From Gracilaria gracilis (taxonomy: Eukaryota > Rhodophyta > Florideophyceae > Gracilariales > Gracilariaceae): a stretch of 64,000 nucleotides of DNA. Location of the stretch: the NCBI GenBank assembly GCA_030374805.1, contig JARGSG010000183.1, forward strand, positions 992,001 through 1,056,000, given 5' to 3'. This document shows, piece after piece, positions 41,750-51,040 of the stretch. The position numbers and the translations under genes are program-made. Numbering within the stretch: the stretch's first letter is position 1; the number at the start of each line of letters is the position of its first letter. The notes under the pieces are model-generated. The model was not told the origin of the DNA. It saw nothing but the letters and a program-made list of their open reading frames with translations, and ran no database searches.

Positions 41750-44593
41750 ATGGCGCGTTCGCACCCAGCAGACGACTCCGTAGCCATCATCGGTGCAGGT
41801 GCTGCAGGTCTGGGAGCAGCATGGATTTTGGCACGCTCCGGGTTCCGGGTACATCTCTACGAAGCTTCTTCTCACGCCGGTGGTCACGCGCACACAATCG
41901 ATCTCCCAATCCCAAATAGCCCCACATTCGCCACTGTTCCAATAGATGTAGGCTTCATTGTGTATAATACTTCCACTTATCCGGACCTCGTCAGCCTTTT
42001 CGAGGCGCTTGACGTAGAGGAAGAGAATTCATCTATGTCATTCGCTTCAAGTGTACACTTACCCAAATCTAAGGTGCTCTTGGAATGGGGCTCCGATAGC
42101 CTTACAACCCTTTTCGCGGATCGCGCCAACCTGTACAGAACCTCCATGTACACCATGTTGTACGATATGCGTCGGTTCAACAACGCAGTCTATGACTTTG
42201 TCAACCGACTTGACACAAATCCTCACTTTCCAGATGCGGATATATCGCTGGGCGAATTCTTATCAAAAGGCTCATACTCCACTACATTCATTCGCGGTTA
42301 TCTAATTCCGATGGTATCTGCCGTCTGGTCGGCTTCTTTCAACCTTGCCATGAAGTTTCCTGCGCGCGCACTTTTTCGGTTTTTCGTTAATCATGGCCTG
42401 GCACAGGTCCTTGCTCGTCCTCAATGGCGAACACCGGCAAAGAGATCCCGTGATTACGTGTCTCGCATCGTCAACCAAATTCGTGAGAGCGGTGGCATTG
42501 TATCCCTCGAAACGCCTGTCTCATGCGTCAAGCGAAGACCAAACAATATCACCGTCTATGCTGAAAACTGCGATCCGAAAGACTTCGACCATGTCGTTTT
42601 TGCGACGCATGCTCCAACTACTCTCCAGATACTGGGTGACGGGGCCACTGAAGATGAGAAGCGGGTGCTCGGTGCCTTCAAGTATTCGGTAAACACTGGA
42701 TACATCCACACTGACCCTCGTCTCATGCCAGTTAACAAGGCTGTCTGGAGCGCTTGGAACTTTATCGGCAGACGACCAGCCGAGGATGATACCATTATTT
42801 CTTCTACGGATGACGATGATGATCCTGTATGTGTCTCCTATTGGATAAACAAGCTTCAGAACCTTCACAAATCGTCTAATCCGGTACCTGACCTCTTTCT
42901 AACTCTCAACCCAATCACACCGATTGATCCGGACAAAAAACTCCTTGAACTAACTTACGAGCACCCTCAGTTCACAGAAGAAGCTGTGCGGGTCCAACCG
43001 CGAATACAAACAGATCTGCAAGGTCGCAATCGCTCATGGTTTTGCGGAGCCTATGCCCGATATGGGTTTCACGAAGATTCACTCATGACTGGTTTGGACG
43101 TAGCTGAGAGATTATCTGGAAACCGAGCTTTGCGACCGTGGCGGGCGAAGCAGAACCTTGCGATTAATGATCATTCTCGACCGTACGAGTTACCCTACTC
43201 CCCAACAAAGAGTTCATCTTTGTTTATCATCTTCGCGCTGTTGGTAATTAGTTCTGTTTTATCTCGCTTGCAACAGGGTCTCGGCAAAATTGCCGCCAGA
43301 ATGGCTGATAACGTCCCCGTTGTGGTGATTGCAGTTGGTAATGGTCGCATGTATCGTTTTGGGCCGCGCCGCAAACGGAGTAAAAGTATGTCCAGCTTGA
43401 ACTTGCTCAGAAACAGCGATCATGCTAGAAGTAACGCCGACGGCACGGAAGAACCAGACCGGGCAAGGATAACAATTAAGAGCCCCAGAGTATTGGTTCG
43501 TATAGCAGATGCATTACGACATGGTTATGATCTTGCCACAACTGCAGCCGCAGCGTTCACTGCTCATGAATTTGATTGCCCAACGCCAACCGATCTGAGC
43601 GTTGCACTCCGAGCGCTCTTTGTCGCTGATCGGCTTGATCTGGAGCCCTCTGGTGCACGGAAGGGGCGGGCGAAGCTGGCCGAGAGTTTACTACGCAGCT
43701 TTGTCGGTAGCATACGGAGACCTTCTACTCTGCCAACCAATACGAGACTGCCTGAACTTACGACATGTATCACAAGCGTTGTTTATCCGTCATGGTGGCT
43801 TGAAATTGGAGAACCAAACGACAGTTATAGTAGTCGCTTAGTTCGTGTGCCATCAGTGTCGACTGACGGTTGGTTTGACGATAAGACGGCTATGAATATA
43901 CTCGAAATGGTGGGCGATCTTTCTGACATAACTGTCAGTAGTTTACAAAAGAACGGTGAGGCTCGAGCAACGATAGTGGTCCAAACGCCCGAAAGAGTCG
44001 GATTCGTTACGAGAAAGGCAGAGCTTCTGTCGGTGAGCGAGCAGATACAGATTCTACTCGCGGAAGACTTTCTGAAACAAAGCTTAGAACCGTTTGATTC
44101 CGGAGCCTTAGAGAATGATCCCCGACTTTTCAATCTAATTCTTTCACCGGCCTTGGTTAACGCTTACAAAAGCTGTGGCTTCGATTCATTGGGGGATGCA
44201 CTTGCGTTTTTGCGCGAAACTGCAACAATGGATGCTACATTCGAGCTTGGTTGTACTGTTTTCGGTACAAGACCGCCAAAAGCACATTCCAAGCCAGCTA
44301 TAGGAACTGACTCTTTGTTTTCTGGTGATGAAGGGTTTGTACTGTGGAAGGCGGGTGACCTTATAGAATGCGTTGAAAAGCACTCTTTTGATTTGGAACG
44401 AATGTCGTTCTTGAATCATGATGAAGCATCTGCAGACGTTTTCGAAGTTATTGAGCGAGTACATGGAAGTCTCGCCACGGACATGTTAAAACCAGATGAA
44501 ACACGAACCGCGCTCGCTCAGATGTGTCTATGGCAAGCAGCGCTTAAGGTGAAGTACGTTCGTAGAATGACATTATCATTTAGAATGGGCTAA
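41750..44593 (+). CDS. FAD amine oxidase-like protein fused to a degenerate cyclopropane synthase-like domain
   Basis: A 947-residue protein. The first 460 residues form an FAD-dependent oxidoreductase of the COG2907 type: dinucleotide loop VAIIGAGAAGLGAAW, then YEASSHAGGHAHT, DVGFIVYNTSTYPDL and a C-terminal FAD contact near FCGAYARYGFHEDSLMTGL. A hydrophobic segment (about 487-503) follows. In plants such proteins continue into a cyclopropane fatty acid synthase. The second half here has that domain's entry helix pattern (SPRVLVRIADALRHG...EFDCPTPTDLSVALRALFVADR) and its end (ALAQMCLWQAALKV...MTLSFR). At the SAM loop, however, it reads NILEMVGDLSD instead of the LEIGCGWG type. The methyltransferase half is therefore probably inactive. 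The DUF1365 spacer domain of plant proteins is missing. The ATG at 41750 sits just before the FAD loop; the frame also opens at 41690. Confidence 0.75.
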   Translation: MARSHPADDSVAIIGAGAAGLGAAWILARSGFRVHLYEASSHAGGHAHTIDLPIPNSPTFATVPIDVGFIVYNTSTYPDLVSLFEALDVEEENSSMSFASSVHLPKSKVLLEWGSDSLTTLFADRANLYRTSMYTMLYDMRRFNNAVYDFVNRLDTNPHFPDADISLGEFLSKGSYSTTFIRGYLIPMVSAVWSASFNLAMKFPARALFRFFVNHGLAQVLARPQWRTPAKRSRDYVSRIVNQIRESGGIVSLETPVSCVKRRPNNITVYAENCDPKDFDHVVFATHAPTTLQILGDGATEDEKRVLGAFKYSVNTGYIHTDPRLMPVNKAVWSAWNFIGRRPAEDDTIISSTDDDDDPVCVSYWINKLQNLHKSSNPVPDLFLTLNPITPIDPDKKLLELTYEHPQFTEEAVRVQPRIQTDLQGRNRSWFCGAYARYGFHEDSLMTGLDVAERLSGNRALRPWRAKQNLAINDHSRPYELPYSPTKSSSLFIIFALLVISSVLSRLQQGLGKIAARMADNVPVVVIAVGNGRMYRFGPRRKRSKSMSSLNLLRNSDHARSNADGTEEPDRARITIKSPRVLVRIADALRHGYDLATTAAAAFTAHEFDCPTPTDLSVALRALFVADRLDLEPSGARKGRAKLAESLLRSFVGSIRRPSTLPTNTRLPELTTCITSVVYPSWWLEIGEPNDSYSSRLVRVPSVSTDGWFDDKTAMNILEMVGDLSDITVSSLQKNGEARATIVVQTPERVGFVTRKAELLSVSEQIQILLAEDFLKQSLEPFDSGALENDPRLFNLILSPALVNAYKSCGFDSLGDALAFLRETATMDATFELGCTVFGTRPPKAHSKPAIGTDSLFSGDEGFVLWKAGDLIECVEKHSFDLERMSFLNHDEASADVFEVIERVHGSLATDMLKPDETRTALAQMCLWQAALKVKYVRRMTLSFRMG

Positions 44594-44684
44594 ATGATAT
44601 TATGCTGATGTTTACAGCACACAATTGCAATGTACTATGTGGCAAAGATGGCGAAGCTCTTCCGCAAAAGCTGCTTTGTTTTCA

Positions 44685-47330
44685 TCATTGTGATACTCCA
44701 GTTACTCTGCGGGGTGAAGATCCTGACACACCCTGCCCGAGGATCGCCTGTGAGAAATGGCACTGGCCTAGTCCTGAGTCGAGGGCCATCTGAGCCACAG
44801 CATGTATATTGAACTTTAACTGCTGCCGTCTTGCGCAAATTCTTGTGGTCATTCCCTCGGACTTCCCAGGTTCTCCGAATTCCTTCTCAAAATCTAGACG
44901 GTGAACCCATGGTGTTGCTTTGTCTTCTTCAACAGCTTTATCCCACTTCTCAAAGACCTCCTTCATGATAGCTGGATTTTTTTCTTTCTTCCGCATACAG
45001 GCCTTGAAAACATTCGTTTCAGGAGCGGACATTGCAGTTTTGTACTCCATTCCAAATACCTTTGCGAATCCGTCAAACGGTCCGGCTTTGTATGAGAACG
45101 GGAACACTTCAATAACGGTGCCCCCGGGTCTCATGAACACAAGATTGGTGTTCCCGGCTCCATGGCTCGCTATCAGAACGTTCGTCCCTTGCATTGTGCG
45201 CACTTGGTCTTCGAAGCAAGTGTCCTTAAAGTCTACTACTCTGAAATCTAGATCCAACCCTTGTTCAACGAAGCGAGCCTTGATGACCTTCTGCAGCTCT
45301 TCCAGTTCAAGAAGAGCTCGATGCCCTTGTCTAGTCAGCACAGTAACCGAAACTGTGCAAGGTCGCTTCAACATCCCATTGCTGGTCCACGTCGGTTCAC
45401 GAGAAATTCCGTTGTAGGTGAACACATGATTCTTGCCGTCGGAACCAAATAGCCCATAGGGTTCGTAAGGATTGATGTTTGTGAGCATCACTGATCTAAG
45501 CAAGGTTAGACTGCTGAGTCCTTTCGGCTCCGAACTGCGGTCTAATACAAGGTCTGGGACCAATTCAAAACCAATATTCGGATGAGCAAAAAACCTCGCT
45601 AGACTTGGGACCCAGTTTGTTGGAGGTCTGGAGACTGTTTCCATATCTAGAAACAAAAAAGGCTTTACGTCGTGAACCAAACTTGGGCACGAAGAGGTGC
45701 TCCCTTTCCCTTCTGCTGAGAAGCACTTGAAAGGCACCACTTCTCGACCGGAACCAAGGAGAACCTCTGTTGCCACAAGGGGTGGAATAATGTCTGACAG
45801 GAAGTGAGGCATGTGGTGCCGTGGAGTATGAGGAGTAAAGAGATCCCGGTCCGAAAAAGTTTCATCAAAACGAGGCTTTCCCGAAGAATAACCCTTCAGC
45901 AATTCGTCTTTCGATTGACCTCCGAATACGTGCATTACATTCTTTAGTCCGCAGTGTGCAGCCAGCATTTCTTTGTGTTTCTCCATCCATTTCGGTAAGA
46001 ATAAAGTACCATCTGAAAGTCTGGCAACGTTGAAGACACGACACAAAGATCTGCCCCTCGGCAACTCCCAAAGAACAATTCCCTCAACGAGATGAACTTG
46101 GGTGGGGGCTGAGTAGGATGCCGGTACAAAGCTAGCATCCGTTCGATGGTCAGTATGTGCGTCGGGAGAAAACGGAATTTGTTCTTTCTGTACATGAGTC
46201 AATGACATATGTACTGATTCAGATCTCGTCGTATTTGTTTTCTCATGATGTCCCGGTATTAAGGCTTGGTTTTGTAAAGAATTCGTGTTACCCGTCGTCG
46301 AGGAGAAGAGATTATACGATGTGGGATTGCCAGATACGGTTTTCGAAAATATGGATCCCGTCCAAGCTGCTTTGGGGATATGATGGGAATGAGTTGAGGC
46401 CATTGTTGGAGTCAAATCATCCTGAAGAGGCTTTAACGAGATTGCAGTTCTTTGAACGTCATTATGAAGTACTGCTTGTCCTGCTTGAACCCAATTTATG
46501 TTGGAAGAACTTGGCAGTGTCTTGTTCTCAGGTTCCACAGAATTAGTCGTAAATTCAGCATTGTCGGTCGTACCCTTGGTAGTGGGTAAGATGCTAGTTT
46601 CTGAAAGCTTATACAACGTCCTCACCAGAGCAGCAATTGTCCCGTATTCATCACCGTAATTGAGAAACTTCAATAATCGTGCAATTGTTCCAATGTGGAA
46701 CCTCATGGTGTCCAAAAAGCCTTGATTGTCATGTGTGCCAAAGTTTCTTTTGCTTACCGCCTCACTAGTTGTTGCTGCAAGCCTCCTAGCACGTCTCTCC
46801 GAGGGATTTGTCAATGATGATTGAGGAAGAATGTGTGTTTCAAGTCCTTCCCCTCCGGACATAATTTCGTTCCTCTTTTCCAATTCCGATTCAATCTTGT
46901 CTAGCTCCGAAGACAATCGGTTCATTACGCACCCTAACAGTCCTACTGCGATACAAAGTGCCATGGCAAGCCCAAGAAGTCTTTGTGAGAGCGATTTCCG
47001 ATGCAAAGCTCTACGCAAAGGAACATTCCTGGGATGTACATCATCTAAGTCTCGGGAAAGGCTTCGACAGGGTAATCTTACCTCAGCAATTGAGCTACCA
47101 CCTTTGTCTGGCATTAAGTCTAGCTCTGGTGAATGAAGTTTGGCAATTATTGCTGGTCGCCTTCCTTCTGCCCTTGTGACATTTCTCTCTGCGGACTTCT
47201 CTTTCTGCCAGACAGGAATTGAATCCCAGTCTCGAGTTCTTGATGTTGGTGACGAGAGCTCCGAAACATGCCATTGCCGGGCAGAGTTCGGTGGTGCCCC
47301 ATCCGCACCGACAACAGTACTGAAACGCAT
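44685..47330 (-). CDS. GT61-family glycosyltransferase (type II membrane protein)
   Basis: An 881-residue Golgi-type protein. A long basic N-terminal tail is followed by one membrane anchor (about 118-136, LAMALCIAVGLLGCVMN) and a coiled segment (LSSELDKIESELEKRNE). A stem of about 300 poorly conserved residues leads to the catalytic region. That region carries the DUF563/GT61 hallmarks: TRQGHRALLELEELQKVI, RTMQGTNVLIASHGAGNTNLVFMRPG and TVIEVFPFSY. In plants GT61 enzymes add xylose or arabinose to xylan or N-glycans; here the acceptor is unknown, and a wall or matrix glycan is a fair guess. It converges on the amine oxidase gene with 91 bp between stop codons. Confidence 0.85.
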   Translation of the reverse strand: MRFSTVVGADGAPPNSARQWHVSELSSPTSRTRDWDSIPVWQKEKSAERNVTRAEGRRPAIIAKLHSPELDLMPDKGGSSIAEVRLPCRSLSRDLDDVHPRNVPLRRALHRKSLSQRLLGLAMALCIAVGLLGCVMNRLSSELDKIESELEKRNEIMSGGEGLETHILPQSSLTNPSERRARRLAATTSEAVSKRNFGTHDNQGFLDTMRFHIGTIARLLKFLNYGDEYGTIAALVRTLYKLSETSILPTTKGTTDNAEFTTNSVEPENKTLPSSSNINWVQAGQAVLHNDVQRTAISLKPLQDDLTPTMASTHSHHIPKAAWTGSIFSKTVSGNPTSYNLFSSTTGNTNSLQNQALIPGHHEKTNTTRSESVHMSLTHVQKEQIPFSPDAHTDHRTDASFVPASYSAPTQVHLVEGIVLWELPRGRSLCRVFNVARLSDGTLFLPKWMEKHKEMLAAHCGLKNVMHVFGGQSKDELLKGYSSGKPRFDETFSDRDLFTPHTPRHHMPHFLSDIIPPLVATEVLLGSGREVVPFKCFSAEGKGSTSSCPSLVHDVKPFLFLDMETVSRPPTNWVPSLARFFAHPNIGFELVPDLVLDRSSEPKGLSSLTLLRSVMLTNINPYEPYGLFGSDGKNHVFTYNGISREPTWTSNGMLKRPCTVSVTVLTRQGHRALLELEELQKVIKARFVEQGLDLDFRVVDFKDTCFEDQVRTMQGTNVLIASHGAGNTNLVFMRPGGTVIEVFPFSYKAGPFDGFAKVFGMEYKTAMSAPETNVFKACMRKKEKNPAIMKEVFEKWDKAVEEDKATPWVHRLDFEKEFGEPGKSEGMTTRICARRQQLKFNIHAVAQMALDSGLGQCHFSQAILGQGVSGSSPRRVTGVSQ

Positions 47331-47787
47331 GGTCTCGGTATCACGTCCAAATCAGTTCTCCGAAAAGAAGAGGAAGCAGAATTGCATCAGTTGAAAACCA
47401 CAATACAAACCCTATACCATCAAGAAAACATATGGTATGACGGAAGTACCGAAAGAGAACTTGCCGAGTGTTGGGGAATGTGGTTGCTTAACTTTTCTGA
47501 ACTGGAATGTCTACATCGTGTGACAGACGTGTTCATCAGCCTATAGAAAAAAACAATATTGAATGTGTTCTAATTAAAGGAGGCACGGCGACTAATTTAT
47601 CGGCTGTCTTGTCCTTCGACGTGTTGTTCACGAAAAAACCTTTGGACGAAGCCAACAAAGGTTTGAGCACCATCGTGTTCTGAGATAGATCAGTATGAAC
47701 TTCTGTGTATGTCACTGAAACTTAAACTTTATCTCGTTTCGGGTTTGGGATTTTAGATGAAGCAAAAGTTGCGTGATGCAACAATCG

Positions 47788-48622
47788 CTTCTTCTTCTTC
47801 TTTATTGTGGACAACAGTAGCTTATTCCGATACTGTAGTAGAGCTTCAAAGGAAGCTCTCTCTCTTTAAAAAGGCCAAGAACTTCTGAGGGTCATATCTA
47901 ATAAGAGACTTAATGGACGCGTTTGCATCTTGCGGTTTTTCAGCCATGAGCGCCCTCCTCGAGCGCTTGTTCAAAGCACAGCGAAACACTACGTGTTCAG
48001 GGTGCCGCTTTGCGTTTGTAGCATAATTGCAACGCATTGTCCGCTTGTTCATGTAGGACGCTACAGGATGCAATTGAGTTACGTGTCCGGTGTAGAATTG
48101 TGCTAAAGTAACCTCGGCGTTCCGATAGGCTTCTTCAGACCCAAGAAAAACTGGGCACTGCGAAAGAAGGCGCTTACTGTTCGCACGTGTTGACAACATT
48201 ACCTTAACGTCTAACATATCACTGGGGATACATTGCTGTTCACACATCCTTATGGCAAGACCTGATTTCGCAAGGGCGTCAATCGCGAATGTATTAAAAA
48301 TGGTAAGATCGCCGCCACAGAATGCATTGATCTCAAAGCATTGTTTCCGCGAAAGGCGTTTGATACAACTTGGGCAGGTGTCTTCTTTACCCATAAACTG
48401 GTGTGAGCAAGGGTATAATGTTCTCAAGAGCGTGTTCACAACAGGATAACCTGCGCCTCGCCACTGGTATAGGGCCAGTTGACAAATGTGTGCACAAGTG
48501 CGTAAAGAATAACAATGGTGAAAAGCTGTTCTTTTATACCTTCGGTAGATATCCATCCTTTCTGAGGACTCAATTAAAATGTGGTCAAGGAATGTACACA
48601 GATGGATGGAATTCGTTTCCAA
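47788..48622 (-). mobile_element. LINE 3' end (copy E), longest coding remnant
   Basis: An open frame of about 258 codons without an ATG start covers the end of a LINE ORF. FNTFAIDALAKSG resembles the last RNase H helix. AEVTLAQFYTGHVTQLHPVASYM, RCNYATN and PEHVVFRC form the Cys/His end typical after RNase H in many non-LTR retrotransposons. The frame finishes KFLAFLKRESFL and stop at 47846-47848. The 3' untranslated part ends in CCACAATAAAG plus (AAG)4 (47788-47810), a microsatellite tail as used by many LINEs in place of poly(A). The upstream end around 48400-48620, with CPSC and CSH motifs, is less clear and may be a chimeric or shifted frame. Confidence 0.75.
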
Positions 48623-49039
48623 ATGTTAACATACCCCCGAACACAGGACAATGGGATGGAGATTTCTTCTGCTCTCTTCCGGAGTTTTCGTTTCGACGAA
48701 AGAGAGGCTCAGGTATCCAGCTTGTCCAGAGGGGCTTCGATTTGTTCGTTCATAAGCAGCTGCAACGTCGTTTTGGCGAGCTTGTGTATGCGGGTTCATT
48801 TTCTAAGACATAGCAATGACTTGGTATCAAAGCACTGTACAAGTCGTTTCCGACACTTTGCTCTTGTGTACAACATGCCGCACGTAGCGAATGCGTCAGT
48901 TGCTTGCGTAGATGGAAAGTTTTAACCATCTAACTTTGCAACATCGAGAAATAAGAACGAGCAGATGTATGTATTTACCTTTACACATATTCATATACAT
49001 TACCTCTGTGCATAGGCCTCATTAGAGGCCCATCGTCCA

Positions 49040-49170
49040 GATCATGTACCCTTGTACCAGGGGTACAGACATTGACATTACTGTTTGCCAGGGATACAAG
49101 GCCGGTACAATTTCAGGTACAGTACCGTTGCAGTACCCTTGGTACAACGGTTGTACGTGTACAACGTCAC
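49040..49170. promoter_or_regulatory. GTAC-rich cluster
   Basis: About eleven GTAC palindromes occur in 130 bp, many as GTACC/GGTAC pairs (for example GTACCCTTGGTACAACGG at about 49134). Similar wording occurs near 38160-38190 and in the loop of the 38.5-kb hairpin. Function is unknown; in green algae GTAC is the core of copper and hypoxia elements, but nothing ties that to this locus. Confidence 0.45.
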
Positions 49171-49408
49171 CGCTCTGTTCAGTGACGTGATGAACATCAG
49201 GCAGAGCGTTATCCAACCACCATCTCAAGTTGAGATTCTCAACTATGGAGATTTCCCACCCTCTACTCGTCACCATCAGAGGGCCAATGTATAAACCATC
49301 ATGCGAATCAGGAGAGTTCTACAATGATCGTCGGATTTAGAAACGGATCAAAGAGAATGAGACCGTTCGTCATCCTTTCAACCATCACCGATGGATTACA
49401 CGGCCCTC

Positions 49409-51040
49409 CTAATCCTTGGTGAGAAGTTTACGTAGTCGCAAGTTTTCCTTTCTCAGCATCATTTCTCGAGACCTCAGATGAAGTATGTTGTCGTGATTCC
49501 TGTGCAGCTCTTGTTTCAAACCATCGATGAAGGCCTTCTTCTTTAGATGGCTTCGCATGGCTGAAGCACGGTTGCGTGCCTTACGCTTCTCGAGTTTCTG
49601 AAGTCGAAGCAACTCTTCTTGCTTACTGCATTGAGTGGAGCTGCTCAGTGGGGTGACTGGCGAAACGGCGACGTTCGAAACGTCCCTCAAGGTGGAGTTC
49701 GAAGACGAAACTTCCCTCAAGGTGGAGTTCGAAGACGAAACTTCCCTAAAGGTGGAATTCGAAGAGCCCTGTTCAGGATGCTTGGATTGTACGGGTTGCA
49801 TGAGTTCTGCAGCTTGGGGAAAGAACAGACCGAAATCGTCAGGGAGGATACAGTCTTGATCACCGAAGGGAGGGCTAGCGCCAAGAGCTGGCTGAGCAGA
49901 GCCCAGAAGCCATGAAGAATCATTCTCGTAGCTCTTGGACTTGGGCTTGGGCATGAACATATCACCTTGTTTTGACAGTAATTCCGAGAGAATGTCACCG
50001 TGTGGCTGCTGGCAGCCTGACGTAGGCATGTCTTGTGTGTACTTTGGTGGGTATGATGTAACAGAGAAGTTCAGGGGGTTCACACGGCTCAAATGCTTCT
50101 CAATCACTGTAGATCGCATTTGCTCCACTCCTGACGTGTTTAACTGGCCGTCGATGACATATCGACAGCCAAGTAAGGCCTTTCGGCTATCTCTGCCGTT
50201 CACGTAGCATGTGACATCTCCCACGCCTTCATACTTGCCAAAACGCAACGATATGTTCTTCAGGAAAGCGTTTGTATCGAAAGGATGGCGCGGCTTGGCA
50301 AACTGCGGCATGCACTCACAGAAATTGTGACCGCACGAACAGATGGGACACCGTCGATACTCGTTTGCGGTATAAAACTCTGAAATGCAGGACAGCACGT
50401 GCGGCATGTCCAGAGTGCCCGACCTGAGAACGGATCGGAACTTGTTGCGGTAAAAGGTGGCCGAGGAGCGAGCAACGCGAGTGAAAGATGACATGCACGA
50501 GTATTCTACAGTGACGAAACCAGCTTGTTCCGAATCGATCACCTTGAGCAAAATGCCGCTTGATTCGTTCTTGACGAATCTGGACTCGGCGGTGTGAACA
50601 GCAAGCGGACGGCCTTCACACGTATTACCAGACGAGGTGTCGAAGTAAGTGTGAATGCCAAAGCCATACGTTGTCTGATTGACGGTGAAAGCTGGCATTA
50701 GAAGGTATGAGCCAGAAGTATGGTACGAAAGGGAGTTGTTTGTGCAATTGCCCGGCTCGACGCGCGTCCTAATGAAATGACCGGCAATGGACTTGGAGGA
50801 CAGATCTGGCATGGCGATGTGACGAATATGTACAGGATCTTCCGTGAAGAGGAAGTTGAAAATGTCTGCGTGCGAGATGAAGTCGAGTACGCCTTGTAGA
50901 GAGAGAATGGTTTCGTAGCAGACGAAATCGGGGTTTAACGTGAGCGAGGCGAGTGCTTGAGCTTCTTCTGCGGTGGGAGGCAGCAGCAGCTCTGTTGGTG
51001 ACATAGCACAGGAATGAGGCACGGTGGCTGTCGGATGCAT
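49409..51040 (-). CDS. Array bZIP 1: Cys-cluster bZIP with His at the invariant Arg position
   Basis: A 543-residue member of the four-gene array and the most divergent one. The N-terminal region keeps the family pattern: a helix ending FNFLFTED, YGFGIHTYF, a Cys cluster CPICSCGHNFCEC, then YEGVGDVTCYV. The basic region reads RKARNRASAMRSHLKKK: Asn is kept, but the Arg eight positions on is His. Zipper positions follow at regular heptads from the L of DGLKQEL, ending LRKENLRLRKLL. A 30-bp repeat codes for three SSNSTLREV-type units. Low-complexity Ser/Gln-rich linker joins sensor-like and zipper parts. It is the last gene of the array on this strand, separated from the next by 2.3 kb. Confidence 0.82.
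   Translation of the reverse strand: MHPTATVPHSCAMSPTELLLPPTAEEAQALASLTLNPDFVCYETILSLQGVLDFISHADIFNFLFTEDPVHIRHIAMPDLSSKSIAGHFIRTRVEPGNCTNNSLSYHTSGSYLLMPAFTVNQTTYGFGIHTYFDTSSGNTCEGRPLAVHTAESRFVKNESSGILLKVIDSEQAGFVTVEYSCMSSFTRVARSSATFYRNKFRSVLRSGTLDMPHVLSCISEFYTANEYRRCPICSCGHNFCECMPQFAKPRHPFDTNAFLKNISLRFGKYEGVGDVTCYVNGRDSRKALLGCRYVIDGQLNTSGVEQMRSTVIEKHLSRVNPLNFSVTSYPPKYTQDMPTSGCQQPHGDILSELLSKQGDMFMPKPKSKSYENDSSWLLGSAQPALGASPPFGDQDCILPDDFGLFFPQAAELMQPVQSKHPEQGSSNSTFREVSSSNSTLREVSSSNSTLRDVSNVAVSPVTPLSSSTQCSKQEELLRLQKLEKRKARNRASAMRSHLKKKAFIDGLKQELHRNHDNILHLRSREMMLRKENLRLRKLLTKD
49681..49770 (-). repeat. Three 30-bp in-frame repeats in array bZIP 1
   Basis: Units 49681-49710, 49711-49740 and 49741-49770 share the core AAGGTGGAGTTCGAAGACG on the plus strand with few changes and code on the minus strand for ten-residue repeats of the SSSNSTLREV type. 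Confidence 0.9.

Larger units (their letters stand above)
47331..49408. other. Spacer with LINE copy E and a GTAC-rich cluster
   Basis: This stretch holds the LINE 3' end (47788-48622) and a 130-bp cluster of GTAC motifs (49040-49170), both listed separately. The remaining bases show no gene. Confidence 0.5.
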
